Of a stretch of 32,296 nucleotides of DNA, positions 1-9,506 are shown piece by piece; within the stretch, counting starts at the first letter, position 1; every line of letters begins with the position of its first letter. Source of the DNA: PALSA-505 sp036496025 (GTDB taxonomy: Bacteria; Actinomycetota; Actinomycetes; Streptosporangiales; Streptosporangiaceae); the NCBI GenBank assembly GCA_036496025.1, contig DASXLW010000072.1, forward strand, positions 1-32,296, given 5' to 3'. The notes under the pieces were generated by a model. It saw nothing but the letters and a program-made list of their open reading frames with translations. It had not been told where the DNA came from and did no database searches. The translations under genes were made by a program, and so were the position numbers.

Positions 1-312
1 CACCCCCGCGCCATCGGCTACCTGTCCCGGATCCCGCCCGCCACCCTGGCCGCCATCCGCCGCCACCCGTTCTACGCCGGGCTGCTGGCCGCCCAGGCCA
101 GCCAGGCCCGCCGCCCAGCCGGGCAACTCACCCGCACCCCCGGCTACCCCGCCCCGCTCACCGCCGCCCGCCGCGACGCCCGCGCCATGCACATCGGCTG
201 GATACTCCTCTGGCAGCACACCCCCGCCATCACCCGCTACCTCACCGCCACCGGCTTCCAACTCGACTACACCACCGACCGGGTACTCGTATACCGGCCC
301 GCGGTGCGCTGA
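1..312 (+). CDS. C-terminal part of an unrecognised protein (5' end outside window)
   Basis: An open frame runs from the first base to a TGA at 310-312 and gives 103 residues. Codon third positions are almost all G or C, which supports real coding. The tail contains a hydrophobic stretch (IGWILLWQHTPAITRYL) followed by a GF-x-L-x-Y-x(5)-VLVYRP ending. Endings of this style occur in the soluble tails of some actinobacterial membrane glycosyltransferases, but that is only an impression. I do not recognise the family. It converges with the ammonium transporter, with a hairpin between them. Confidence 0.6.
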   Translation, partial: HPRAIGYLSRIPPATLAAIRRHPFYAGLLAAQASQARRPAGQLTRTPGYPAPLTAARRDARAMHIGWILLWQHTPAITRYLTATGFQLDYTTDRVLVYRPAVR

Positions 313-479
313 CCGGCCTCCGCGGGCCAGGCCGACGGGGCGGGCCGACAGGCCAGGCGTGCCCCGTGTACGCCCGGCGCCGGGGCCGGTGGCGGTCGCA
401 CCGCTCCCCCGGGATTGGCGGCCTCGGTGGCTGGCCCGCGACGCGGGGACGCACCCGGCCCTGGCCCGGGGAGGCAGAT

Positions 480-506
480 GACCGCGAACCTGGCAGGTTC
501 GCGGTC
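480..506. terminator. Perfect 13-bp hairpin between convergent genes
   Basis: GACCGCGAACCTG (480-492) and its exact reverse complement (494-506) flank a single base. The hairpin lies in the 298-bp gap between the gene ending at 312 and the transporter gene ending at 611, so a bidirectional terminator is the natural reading. There is no T run on either side. An unusually AT-rich patch (about 560-596) lies next to the transporter stop codon. I see no gene in the rest of the gap. Confidence 0.5.
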
Positions 507-610
507 ACCCGTCGATGCGGCCTCTCCACAGCCGCGACCAGGCTGTCACGTCCCGGGGATCTTGTCAATATTTCCGATTGTATTACCCGATAATGCGCCG
601 CCCCGGGGCC

Positions 611-2035
611 TCACTCGTCACTGGACACCTTCTCCGGCTCGCGCTGCCGCTCGTCCGGCAGGGCCGCCCGGTCCGGGGCGCCGGCCGCGGCCGGCATCCC
701 GGACGCCCCCACCCGGACCAGTTCCTCGGATGGGTAGACCTCCTCGCCGTGCACCGCCACGTCGCCGATCTCCAGTTCCGCGTCGGGTATCCGCAGCTTC
801 ATGAACAGGCCGATGCCCTTGAGCAGCAGGAACGTGACGAGCGCATCCCAGACGATGACGGTCAGCGCCGCGCCTGCCTGGATGGCCAGCTGCTTCGGGT
901 GACCGTAGAACAGCCCCGAGGTGGTCACGTCGGCGCTGCGGCCGAGACCCAGGTAAACGACCATCTGGGGGTCGGCGAACAGCCCGACCATGAGGCCGCC
1001 GAGCAGCCCGGCTATGCCGTGCGTGTAAACGACCCCCAGCGCGTCGTCTACCTTGTTGAACGGCCACACGTACCGCGGCAGGTAGGTCCAGGCCACCCAG
1101 ACGACCGCCGAGGCGACCAGGCCGATCACGATCGCGCCGACCCCGTTCACGTAGCCCGCGGCCGGGGTGATCGCGACCAGGCCGCAGATCATGCCGTTGA
1201 GGCCGCCGAGGAAGGTCGGCTTGCGCTCGCGGCTGAACGCCATGTCCATGACGATCCAGGTCAGCATCGCGACGGCGGTCGCCAGGTTGGTGTTGACCAC
1301 CGCCGAGGCGGCGTCCGCCCCGGCGAAGTACGGGTCGCCGCCGTTGAACCCGTTCCAGCCCAGCCAGAGCAGGCCGGCCCCGACGGCCACGAACAGCAGG
1401 TTGTTCGGCACGGCGCGCTCGCGGTCGCGCCGCAGCCTCGGCCCCACCACCGCGGCGGCGACGAAGCCGGAGACCCCGGCCGCGAGGTGGATCACATAGC
1501 CGCCGCTGAAGTCCAGGGCGCCCTGGCTGGCCCAGTAGCCCCCGCCCCACAGCAGGAAGGCGTTGACCGCGTAGGCGAAGGTGATCCACAGCGGCACGAA
1601 GATAAGCCAGACCTTGAAGCTGATCCGGCCGATCACGCTGCCGATGAACAGGATCGGCGTGATCGCGGCGAACACGAACTGGAAGTAGGCCAGGGACGCT
1701 TCAGAGAACCGGAACTTCGGCATCAGCCCGGCGAGTGACGGGATGACCGCCCGTGCCTGCTCGGCGCCCGCGCCGACGATCGTGCCCGGCGTGCCGACGA
1801 AGGTGGAAATCCACGGTGAGCCGAATCCCATCTTGAACGCCCACAGGACCCAGACGATGAGCGTGAGGCAGAACGTGCTGAACACCATCAGCACCGTGTT
1901 CATCGCCCACCGGCGCTGCACCAGCCCGCCGTAGAGCACGGCGATGGCCGGAATGCTCATCAGGCCGACCAGGGTCGCGGCCGTCAGCTGCCAGGCGTTG
2001 TCCCCGGGACTCAGCCAGCTCGGATAGGGAACCAC
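611..2035 (-). CDS. amt: Ammonium transporter (Amt/MEP/Rh family)
   Basis: Integral membrane channel for ammonium uptake, 474 residues, with about 11 hydrophobic segments. The family landmarks are present: the Phe gate in FQFVFAAIT (F118, F122), the signature DFSGGYVIH (D175, H183), and the second pore histidine H336 in YTHGIAG. The GTG start at 2035 has GGAGG at 2042-2046 with six bases of spacing. The C-terminal tail (about 45 residues after the last membrane segment) is long, acidic and Pro/Ala-rich. In many actinomycetes amtB is followed by glnK and glnD; here nothing follows, so any PII partner must be encoded elsewhere. The upstream region carries GlnR-like boxes. Confidence 0.95.
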   Translation of the reverse strand: MVPYPSWLSPGDNAWQLTAATLVGLMSIPAIAVLYGGLVQRRWAMNTVLMVFSTFCLTLIVWVLWAFKMGFGSPWISTFVGTPGTIVGAGAEQARAVIPSLAGLMPKFRFSEASLAYFQFVFAAITPILFIGSVIGRISFKVWLIFVPLWITFAYAVNAFLLWGGGYWASQGALDFSGGYVIHLAAGVSGFVAAAVVGPRLRRDRERAVPNNLLFVAVGAGLLWLGWNGFNGGDPYFAGADAASAVVNTNLATAVAMLTWIVMDMAFSRERKPTFLGGLNGMICGLVAITPAAGYVNGVGAIVIGLVASAVVWVAWTYLPRYVWPFNKVDDALGVVYTHGIAGLLGGLMVGLFADPQMVVYLGLGRSADVTTSGLFYGHPKQLAIQAGAALTVIVWDALVTFLLLKGIGLFMKLRIPDAELEIGDVAVHGEEVYPSEELVRVGASGMPAAAGAPDRAALPDERQREPEKVSSDE

Positions 2036-2159
2036 TGCGCGCCTCCATGGGCTGCCGGGAAGCGCTCGGCCGGGATGGCCCGGGCCAGCGGCGCGTCCCC
2101 GGGCATCCCGGACGGCCGCTTCGCTGTCCTTCGGAACAGTCCATGTGTCCCACGGGCTG

Positions 2160-2238
2160 GTTTCGGACCCATTTCCCGGTCGTTACGCGCTCGGTAACGG
2201 AGCTGGCGGGCAGGGCGCCGATGTTTCGCGCCTGTTTC
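2160..2238 (-). promoter_or_regulatory. GlnR-type box array upstream of amt
   Basis: On the minus strand, reading toward amt, are GAAAC (2238-2234), six bases, GAAAC (2227-2223), then GTTAC (2198-2194), seven bases, GTAAC (2186-2182), six bases, GAAAT (2175-2171), six bases, GAAAC (2164-2160). Five-base elements on an 11-bp period of the forms GTnAC and GAAAC are the known architecture of actinobacterial GlnR sites. They lie 125-200 bp before the amt start. That GlnR activates amt here under nitrogen limitation is inferred. Confidence 0.65.
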
Positions 2239-2270
2239 GGCCGACCCGTATCACGGGCTGAAGGCAGCGG

Positions 2271-3704
2271 TCACCCGAGCGGCGGCCTCCCGGGGCTCAG
2301 CGACGGCACGGCGTTGGCGCGTACCACGTCGGAGTAGAAACGGGCGCTCGACTTGGGAATCCGGCGCTGGGTCCCGAAATCGACGAACACGATGCCGAAA
2401 CGCTTCTGGTAACCCCAGCCCCATTCGAAGTTGTCGAGCAGTGACCAGACGAAGTAGCCGGCCAGCCTGGCTCCGTCGTTGATGGCCCGCGCGGCCGCCT
2501 CCAGGTGCTGGTGGAGGTAGGAAACCCGCTCGCCGTCATTGACCTGGCCATGCTGGTTCACGTAGTCCTCGGCGGCGCAGCCGTTCTCGGTCACGTACAG
2601 GGGCAGGCCGGGGGCCTCCTTGGACAGGCGCAGCAGGAGGTCATAGAGCCCGTCGGCGTCGATGAGCCAGCCCATCGGCGTCTGCTCGAGCCAGCCGGGG
2701 CGGTACTCCACGACACCGGGAACCGCGCAGCGGGCCGGTTCCTCGTTCCGCCGCAGGTCGTCGGGGTCACCGGCGCGCAGGTAGACCGCGCTGTAATAGT
2801 TGACGCCGAGGAAATCGAGTGGCTGGCTGATCGTGTCCATATCGCCCGCGGCGATGACCGACTCCGGCGGCAGGAGGGGCGTCCTGGCCTGGGCCGGGTA
2901 GCTGCCCTGCAGCACCGGCTCGAGGAACAGGCCGTTCTGCCCCGCGTCGGTGATCAGCCGCGCCTGCTCCAGGACATCGGGCCGCTGGTTCCCGATCACC
3001 TGCACCGGATGCATGTCCAGGGTGATCCCCACGGGGGTGTCCGGGGTCACGGCGCGCAGCGCCTGGACGGCGAGCCCGTGGCCCAGCAGCAGGTGATGGG
3101 TGGTCGCTGCGGCCGCGGCGGCGTCGCGCACGCCCGGCGCGTGCTCCCCGGTCAGGTAGCCGTGGCTCGCCACCACCTGCGGCTCGTTCAAGGTGATCCA
3201 CCGGGTGACCCTGTCGCCGAGCGCCTCGGCCATGATCGCCGCGTAGTCGGCGAAGCGCCTGGCGGTCTCGCGCACTGCCCAGCCGCCCTCGTCCTGGAGT
3301 GCCTGGGGCAGATCCCAGTGATAGAGCGTGACGGTGGCGGTGATGCCGTGCTCGCGTAGCTGGTCGAGCAGCGCCCGGTAGTAGTCGAGGCCCTTCTGGT
3401 TCACCGCGCCCCGGCCGGCTGGCTGGACACGCGGCCACGAGATCGAGAAACGGTAGGCGTTGAGGCCGAGTGACGCCATCAGCTCGACGTCCTCCCGGTA
3501 CCGGTGGTAGGTGTCGCAGGCGACATCGCCGGTGTCCGCGCCGTGCACCGCACCCGGCGTGTGGCTGAACGTGTCCCACACCGACGGGCCCCGGCCGTCG
3601 GCGTCGGCCGCCCCCTCGACCTGATAGGCGGCCGTGGCCGCGCCCCAGGCGAAACCCGCCGGGAAGGGCAGTGCACCGTCAGTCCCGGATCCCGTTGTCG
3701 TCAT
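2271..3704 (-). CDS. GH1 beta-glucosidase
   Basis: Retaining glycoside hydrolase of family 1, 477 residues (usual length about 450-480), no signal peptide, so cytoplasmic. The N-terminal FPAGFAWGAATAAYQVEG motif, acid/base Glu174 in TLNEP and nucleophile Glu373 in YVTENG are all present, as are the YHWDLPQAL and WSLLDNFEWG motifs. The ATG at 3704 is preferred over one 17 codons upstream because AAGGAGGG (3708-3715) stands three bases before it. It diverges from the LacI regulator and Opp-type importer with three shared operators, so it probably hydrolyses the imported oligosaccharide (cellobiose or another beta-glucoside) to glucose. The exact aglycone and linkage preference cannot be read from sequence. 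Confidence 0.95.
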   Translation of the reverse strand: MTTTGSGTDGALPFPAGFAWGAATAAYQVEGAADADGRGPSVWDTFSHTPGAVHGADTGDVACDTYHRYREDVELMASLGLNAYRFSISWPRVQPAGRGAVNQKGLDYYRALLDQLREHGITATVTLYHWDLPQALQDEGGWAVRETARRFADYAAIMAEALGDRVTRWITLNEPQVVASHGYLTGEHAPGVRDAAAAAATTHHLLLGHGLAVQALRAVTPDTPVGITLDMHPVQVIGNQRPDVLEQARLITDAGQNGLFLEPVLQGSYPAQARTPLLPPESVIAAGDMDTISQPLDFLGVNYYSAVYLRAGDPDDLRRNEEPARCAVPGVVEYRPGWLEQTPMGWLIDADGLYDLLLRLSKEAPGLPLYVTENGCAAEDYVNQHGQVNDGERVSYLHQHLEAAARAINDGARLAGYFVWSLLDNFEWGWGYQKRFGIVFVDFGTQRRIPKSSARFYSDVVRANAVPSLSPGRPPLG

Positions 3705-3801
3705 GAACCCTCCTTCACCTGGCACCAGGACCCTGTATGGTCCTTCCGGCGGCACCGGCTGCCTCGCAAACCCTTGACGGCTCCCGGGCCGGGTCCTAGT
3801 G

Positions 3802-3847
3802 TAAGCGCTTAGATCAGCCTATGTAAGCGCTTAGATGTAATCGCTTA
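3802..3847. promoter_or_regulatory. Three LacI-type operators in the divergent promoter
   Basis: TAAGCGCTTA occurs exactly at 3802-3811 and 3824-3833, and a one-base variant, TAATCGCTTA, at 3838-3847. Each is a palindrome with the central CG typical of LacI/GalR-family operators. They lie between the beta-glucosidase start (3704) and the regulator, so one protein could repress both directions. Centre-to-centre spacing is 22 and 14 bp. The adjacent gene product is the obvious ligand-responsive binder. Confidence 0.85.
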
Positions 3848-3933
3848 GACATTCCGCCAGGTGGGGATATGACCCCGAAGATACGCGACGTGACCGTTCG
3901 TGACCAGACGGCCCCGGCCGGCCCGTCGACAGC

Positions 3934-5178
3934 ATGGCGTCCCGCACGCGCGCTGGCCTGGATGCCGGGCGATGGCCGGCGCCGCGACGGGTATCAGCCG
4001 GCCGCGCCGCGGCCCGGGGACCGGGCACCGTGGTAACTCTCTACGACGTCGCGCGCCACGCGGGCGTATCCACCGCCACCGTTTCCCGGGTGGTGCACGG
4101 CCAGGACCGGGTGCGTGACAGCACGCGGGCCCGCGTGCTGCGGGTGATCGACCAGCTCGGCTACGTCCCCGACGGGGCCGCGCAGAGCCTGTCGCGCCGC
4201 CGCAAGAACGTGATCGGCCTGGTCTGCGTGGAGCGCCAGTCGCCCCGGCAGCAGTACGACATCGAGAGCATGAGCCTGCTGTTCTACGACGAGATACTGC
4301 GCGGAGTCGAGGCCCGGATCCGGGACCACAACTGGTCGCTGCTGATCAGCTATCTCCGGGAGGCGGCCACAGACCCTGACCTGCCGCGGCTGCTGTCCCT
4401 GTCCGGCCAGGTCGACGGCATGCTGATCGGAGAAGGCGTCGTGCCGTCGGAGTTCCTGGCCCGGCTGGCCAAGCGGCTGCCGGTGGTCGTCGTCGCCGGG
4501 AACCCGGACGAGCGGGCGGCCGACGTGGTGATGGCCGACAACCGATCCGGCTCCGCCGCGCTGGTGTCCCACCTCATCGAGGTCCACGGCAGGCGACGGC
4601 TGTACCACGTGGACGGCCCGCCCAGCGCCCCGGACGCGAAGGAGCGCCGTATCGCGCTCGCCGAGCTGGTGGCCGCTAACCCGCAGTGCCAGCTGGTCGG
4701 CTCGTCGCAGGGTTCCTTCACCGTCCACAGCGGCGAGGAAGCGGGGGCGCAACTGCTCGCGGCCTGCGGTGAGCAATTGCCCGACGCGGTCGTCTGCGCG
4801 AACGACCTGATGGCCATCGGGGTGCTGCGGGCGTTCGGCCGAGCCGGGGTGCGGGTGCCCGAGCAGGTCGCGGTGGTCGGCTTCGATGACATCTTCCCCG
4901 CCAGCTTGTGCGTCCCGCCGCTCACGACCGTTCACCAGCCGATGCGCCTGCTGGGCGAGCGTGCGTGCACCCGCCTGCTCGACCGCATCGCCCGGCCGAG
5001 CATGACCCCGAAGGTGGAACTGCTGCCGGCCGAGCTCGTGCTGCGCTCCAGCTGCGGCTGCCCGCCCGGCACCGCGACGCGCCAGCCAGTACCGGCGCTG
5101 GGCGCCAGCCGTTCCGCACCCGGCCCGGCCGCGCCGCCCCGGCGCGGCCGGCGCAAGACCCCAGCCCCAGCGAGCTAG
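3934..5178 (+). CDS. LacI-family transcriptional regulator
   Basis: N-terminal LacI helix-turn-helix (VTLYDVARHAGVSTATVSRVV), hinge helix region (YVPDGAAQSLSRRRKNVIGLV), then a periplasmic-binding-protein-like sensor domain ending in the AVVGFDDI...PPLTTVHQP motif typical of the family. The ATG at 3934 gives 414 residues with a 32-residue extension before the HTH. No convincing ribosome site precedes it, and an in-frame stop lies at 3901-3903. The GTG at 4030, directly before the HTH, is a reasonable alternative start. The stop codon overlaps the ribosome site of the following permease gene, so regulator and transporter are probably one autoregulated operon. The C-terminal 40 residues are a Pro/Ala/Arg-rich tail. 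Confidence 0.92.
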   Translation: MASRTRAGLDAGRWPAPRRVSAGRAAARGPGTVVTLYDVARHAGVSTATVSRVVHGQDRVRDSTRARVLRVIDQLGYVPDGAAQSLSRRRKNVIGLVCVERQSPRQQYDIESMSLLFYDEILRGVEARIRDHNWSLLISYLREAATDPDLPRLLSLSGQVDGMLIGEGVVPSEFLARLAKRLPVVVVAGNPDERAADVVMADNRSGSAALVSHLIEVHGRRRLYHVDGPPSAPDAKERRIALAELVAANPQCQLVGSSQGSFTVHSGEEAGAQLLAACGEQLPDAVVCANDLMAIGVLRAFGRAGVRVPEQVAVVGFDDIFPASLCVPPLTTVHQPMRLLGERACTRLLDRIARPSMTPKVELLPAELVLRSSCGCPPGTATRQPVPALGASRSAPGPAAPPRRGRRKTPAPAS

Positions 5179-5187
5179 GAGCCGGCG

Positions 5188-6174
5188 ATGCCCTTCATTG
5201 CCCGTCGCGTCGTCTTCTACCTGGTCGCGGCCTGGGTCGCGCTGACGATCAACTTTTTCATCCCGCGCGCGATGCCGGGGAACGCCGTGCAGGCCGTCAT
5301 GTCGAAGTTCCCCAACCTGACGCCCTCGGCCTACCGGGCGCTGGAGGCCATGCTCGGCGTCGGCCACCCCGGCTCCATCTGGCACCAGTACTGGGCCTAC
5401 CTCGTCGATATCTCGCACTTCAACTTCGGTGTCGACGTGTCCCAGTACCCGGCCAGCGTGTCGAGCCTGCTCGTCCAGACGATCCCCTGGACGATCACGC
5501 TGGTGGGCACGGCGACGCTCATCGCCTTCTTCGTGGGCACCGCCCTGGGCATCATGGCCGGCTGGCGGCGCGGGGGCTGGCTCGACCGGGTCCTGCCCGG
5601 GCTCATGTTCTTCCAGGCGATGCCGTACTTCTTCCTCGCGCTGATCCTGCTCGAGCTGTTCGCGGTCCGCACCCACGTCTTCCCGCTGGGCCAGGGGTAT
5701 ACGGGCGGCCTGATCCCCGGCTGGCACTGGGACTTCATCAGCAGCGCCATCTATCACTCGCTGCTGCCCGCCTTCACCATCGTCATCGCCTCGGTGGCGG
5801 GCTGGATGCTGCAGATGCGCAACCTGATGCTCACCACGATCGGCGAGGATTACGTGCTCGCCGCCCAGGCTAAGGGGCTGCCCAACCGCCGCGTCATCTG
5901 GACCTATGCGACCCGCAATGCGCTGCTGCCCCAGCTGCAGGGGTTCGGCCTCGCGCTGGGCTTCGTGATCTCCGGGGCCATCGTCATGGAAATCGTCTTC
6001 TCCTACCCGGGGATTGGCCTGCTGCTGCTGAACGCGGTCACGTCGAACGACTTCCCGCTGATGCAGGCCATCTTCCTCGTGATCACCTTTGCCGTCCTGC
6101 TGGCCAACTTCGTCGTGGACCTGATCATCGTCGCGGCCGATCCGCGGGCGCGAGCACGGGAGGTGACCCGATGA
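5188..6174 (+). CDS. ABC transporter permease, Opp/Dpp type (DppB-like)
   Basis: First permease of an oligopeptide/nickel-type ABC importer, 328 residues. It has the N-terminal membrane helix after MPFIARRVVFYLV, a long extracytoplasmic loop, and the BPD_transp_1 domain with the EAA-like loop (DYVLAAQAKGLPNRRVIWTYATRNALLPQ). The start is preceded by TAGGAG. The stop TGA overlaps the next ATG (ATGA), indicating translational coupling. Although the family is named for peptides, the beta-glucosidase and LacI neighbours suggest that the substrate is a beta-linked oligosaccharide, as known for Opp-family cellobiose importers of thermophiles. Confidence 0.93.
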   Translation: MPFIARRVVFYLVAAWVALTINFFIPRAMPGNAVQAVMSKFPNLTPSAYRALEAMLGVGHPGSIWHQYWAYLVDISHFNFGVDVSQYPASVSSLLVQTIPWTITLVGTATLIAFFVGTALGIMAGWRRGGWLDRVLPGLMFFQAMPYFFLALILLELFAVRTHVFPLGQGYTGGLIPGWHWDFISSAIYHSLLPAFTIVIASVAGWMLQMRNLMLTTIGEDYVLAAQAKGLPNRRVIWTYATRNALLPQLQGFGLALGFVISGAIVMEIVFSYPGIGLLLLNAVTSNDFPLMQAIFLVITFAVLLANFVVDLIIVAADPRARAREVTR

Positions 6175-7268
6175 CCGTCGCGCTCCCGGTCAGCACCGAG
6201 CCGGCGGCGGTGCCGGAAGTCCGCCGGCGGCGCGGGCTCTGGCGGCGCCTGCCCACGCGGGCCAAGGTGGGTGCACTCCTGCTAGGCGCGTTCATCGTGG
6301 CCGCCATCGTCGGGCCGATGGTCAGCCCCTACGACCCGGGGTTTCAGAACCCCTCGTTCGGGCTCTCGCTGCACCCGCCGGACGCGGCGCACCTGCTGGG
6401 CACCACCCAGAGCGGCCAGGACGTGCTCGCCCAGCTGCTGACCGGCATCCGCCTCACGCTGGAGCTGGCGCTCGGCGTCGGTGTCATCGCGTCGGTACTG
6501 TCGATCGTCGTCGGGGTGGCAGCCGGGTTCCTCGGCGGCTGGTGGGACGAGTTCCTGTCGCTGGCCACCAACGTGTTCCTGGTGATCCCGGCGCTGCCCC
6601 TGCTCATCATCCTGCTCGGCTACCTGCCGCAGAAGGGCCAGCTGGCCACCATCGTCGTGCTCAGCGGGCTCGGCTGGCCGTGGGGGGCGCGGCTGATCCG
6701 CGCGCAGACCCTGGCGATCCGCGGCCGCGACTTCGTGGCCGCCTCCAGAGAGACCGGCGAGCGGACCTGGCGGATCCTGGCCTTCGAGATCGTGCCGAAC
6801 GAGGTGAGCCTGATCGCGGCGAACTTCGTGAACACGGTGCTGTACGCGATAGGTGCCTCGGTCGCCCTGGCCTTCATCGGCCTCGCCGACCTGTCCAGCT
6901 GGAGCCTCGGCACCATGCTGTACTGGGCGCAGAGCCAGCAGGCGCTCCAGCTGGGCGCCTGGTGGTGGTTCGTGCCGCCCGGGCTGGCCGTGGCGCTGAT
7001 CGGCACCGCCCTCGTGCTGCTGAACAGCGGTATCGACGAGCTCGGGAACCCGCGGCTACGCAACGCCGGCGAAGCCAGCCAGACGGCCTGGCGCAAGCTG
7101 CGCCCGACCGACCCGACCCCGGTGCTGCAGGCCGCGCCGCCACCGCGCAGCCGGCTGGCCGGCCTGCTGCACGCGTTCTCCCGCAGCTCGCTGCTCGACG
7201 AGCAGGACAGGGCCGGGAACCGGGCCGGGCGCTCACTGGGCCGCACTCCCGGCGGTGATCTGTCGTGA
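6171..7268 (+). CDS. ABC transporter permease, Opp/Dpp type (DppC-like)
   Basis: Second permease, 365 residues. The N-terminal cytoplasmic segment, one membrane helix, a loop containing HPPDAAHLLGTTQSGQDVL (the DppC-family 'GTDxxGRD'-like region) and a five-helix BPD_transp_1 domain with the loop GRDFVAASRETGERTWRIL are all visible. The last 70 residues are a hydrophilic Arg/Pro-rich tail longer than usual for the family. It overlaps the preceding gene (ATGA) and the following ATPase gene (GTGA) by four bases each. Confidence 0.93.
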   Translation: MTVALPVSTEPAAVPEVRRRRGLWRRLPTRAKVGALLLGAFIVAAIVGPMVSPYDPGFQNPSFGLSLHPPDAAHLLGTTQSGQDVLAQLLTGIRLTLELALGVGVIASVLSIVVGVAAGFLGGWWDEFLSLATNVFLVIPALPLLIILLGYLPQKGQLATIVVLSGLGWPWGARLIRAQTLAIRGRDFVAASRETGERTWRILAFEIVPNEVSLIAANFVNTVLYAIGASVALAFIGLADLSSWSLGTMLYWAQSQQALQLGAWWWFVPPGLAVALIGTALVLLNSGIDELGNPRLRNAGEASQTAWRKLRPTDPTPVLQAAPPPRSRLAGLLHAFSRSSLLDEQDRAGNRAGRSLGRTPGGDLS

Positions 7269-8368
7269 GCACCGGCCACGGCGCCGCCGGCCCGCCCGCC
7301 GTCCCGCCCCCCCGCGGCGCCGACGAGCCCGTGCTCGCCATCTCCGACTTCTCGGTGGTGTACCGCACCCCGGACGGCGACGTGCAGGCAGTGAACCGGG
7401 TGAACCTCGAGCTTTACCCCGGTCAGGTGGTCGGCCTGGTCGGCGAGAGCGGATCGGGCAAGTCCACGCTCGCCTACGGTGCCTGCCGGCTGCTCCGGGC
7501 TCCCGCGCTCATCACCAACGGCAACGTCCGCTACCGGGGCCGGCGCTCGGTCGCGCCGATGGAGATTCTGCACGTGCACGCCGACGATCTACGCCGGCTG
7601 CGCTGGCGGGAGATCGCCATCGTCTTCCAGAGCGCGATGAACGCGCTGAATCCCGTGCTCAACGTCCGTGACCAGCTCGTTGACGTCATCCACGCCCACC
7701 TGCGGGTCTCCCGGCAGGAGGCGCGGGACAAGGCGGGCTCGCTGCTCGAGATGGTCGGCATCCCGCGCTCGCGCCTGCGCAGCTACCCCCATGAGCTCTC
7801 CGGCGGCATGCGGCAGCGGGTGATGATCGCCATGGCCCTGGCCACCGAGCCGGAAGTGGTCATCATGGACGAGCCGACCACCGCCCTCGACGTCGTGGTC
7901 CAGCGCGACATTCTCACCCAGATCGTGGAGCTCAAAGAGAGCCTGGGCTTCTCGATCTTGTTCATCACCCACGATCTGTCCCTGCTGCTCGAGCTGGCCG
8001 ACCGGATCGCGGTGATGTACGCGGGGCAGCTCCTGGAGTTCGGCACGGCCCGCGAGATCCAGCACGAGCCGGCCCACCCGTACACCCGGGGCCTGCTCAA
8101 CTCGTTCCCCTCGCTGCGCGGGGCCCGCCGCGACCTGGCGGGTATCCCGGGCTCCCCGCCCGACCTGCACGACCCGCCATCAGGCTGCCCCTTCATACCC
8201 CGCTGCGGCTATGCCACCCAGGCCTGCGCCGACATCGACATGCGGCTGCTGCCGGTCGCCTCCTCCCTGGACCCCGCGCACGTGACCGCCTGCCCGTTCG
8301 TACTGCCCGGGACGCCCGCTCCGCCGGGGCCGGCGGGCCGCCCGGCCGCGACCAGCACGGGGAGCTGA
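7265..8368 (+). CDS. ABC transporter ATP-binding protein, Opp/Dpp type (DppD-like)
   Basis: Energising subunit of the importer, 367 residues. Walker A GESGSGKST, Q-loop VFQSAMNALNP, signature LSGGMRQRV, Walker B VVIMDEPTTALD and switch His in ITHDLSLL are all intact. The C-terminal oligopeptide/dipeptide extension has the cysteine-rich GCPFIPRCGYATQAC motif seen in the family. The GTG start overlaps the upstream stop. Confidence 0.95.
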   Translation: MSTGHGAAGPPAVPPPRGADEPVLAISDFSVVYRTPDGDVQAVNRVNLELYPGQVVGLVGESGSGKSTLAYGACRLLRAPALITNGNVRYRGRRSVAPMEILHVHADDLRRLRWREIAIVFQSAMNALNPVLNVRDQLVDVIHAHLRVSRQEARDKAGSLLEMVGIPRSRLRSYPHELSGGMRQRVMIAMALATEPEVVIMDEPTTALDVVVQRDILTQIVELKESLGFSILFITHDLSLLLELADRIAVMYAGQLLEFGTAREIQHEPAHPYTRGLLNSFPSLRGARRDLAGIPGSPPDLHDPPSGCPFIPRCGYATQACADIDMRLLPVASSLDPAHVTACPFVLPGTPAPPGPAGRPAATSTGS

Positions 8369-8372
8369 GCAC

Positions 8373-9446
<1,074 letters not shown>

Positions 9447-9506
9447 CCAGCTAGCTCACCGCTCCGCATCGGGGGGTATCGGCCGTTTCGACGACAGGAA
9501 ACGAAA

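Noticed and set aside
515..1738. Long plus-strand frame opposite amt
   Set aside because: Shadow of the high-GC minus-strand gene; composition is Arg/Gly/His/Val-rich without any domain.
3994..5757. 587-codon minus-strand frame opposite the LacI and permease genes
   Set aside because: Antisense shadow crossing two strongly supported genes; low-complexity product.
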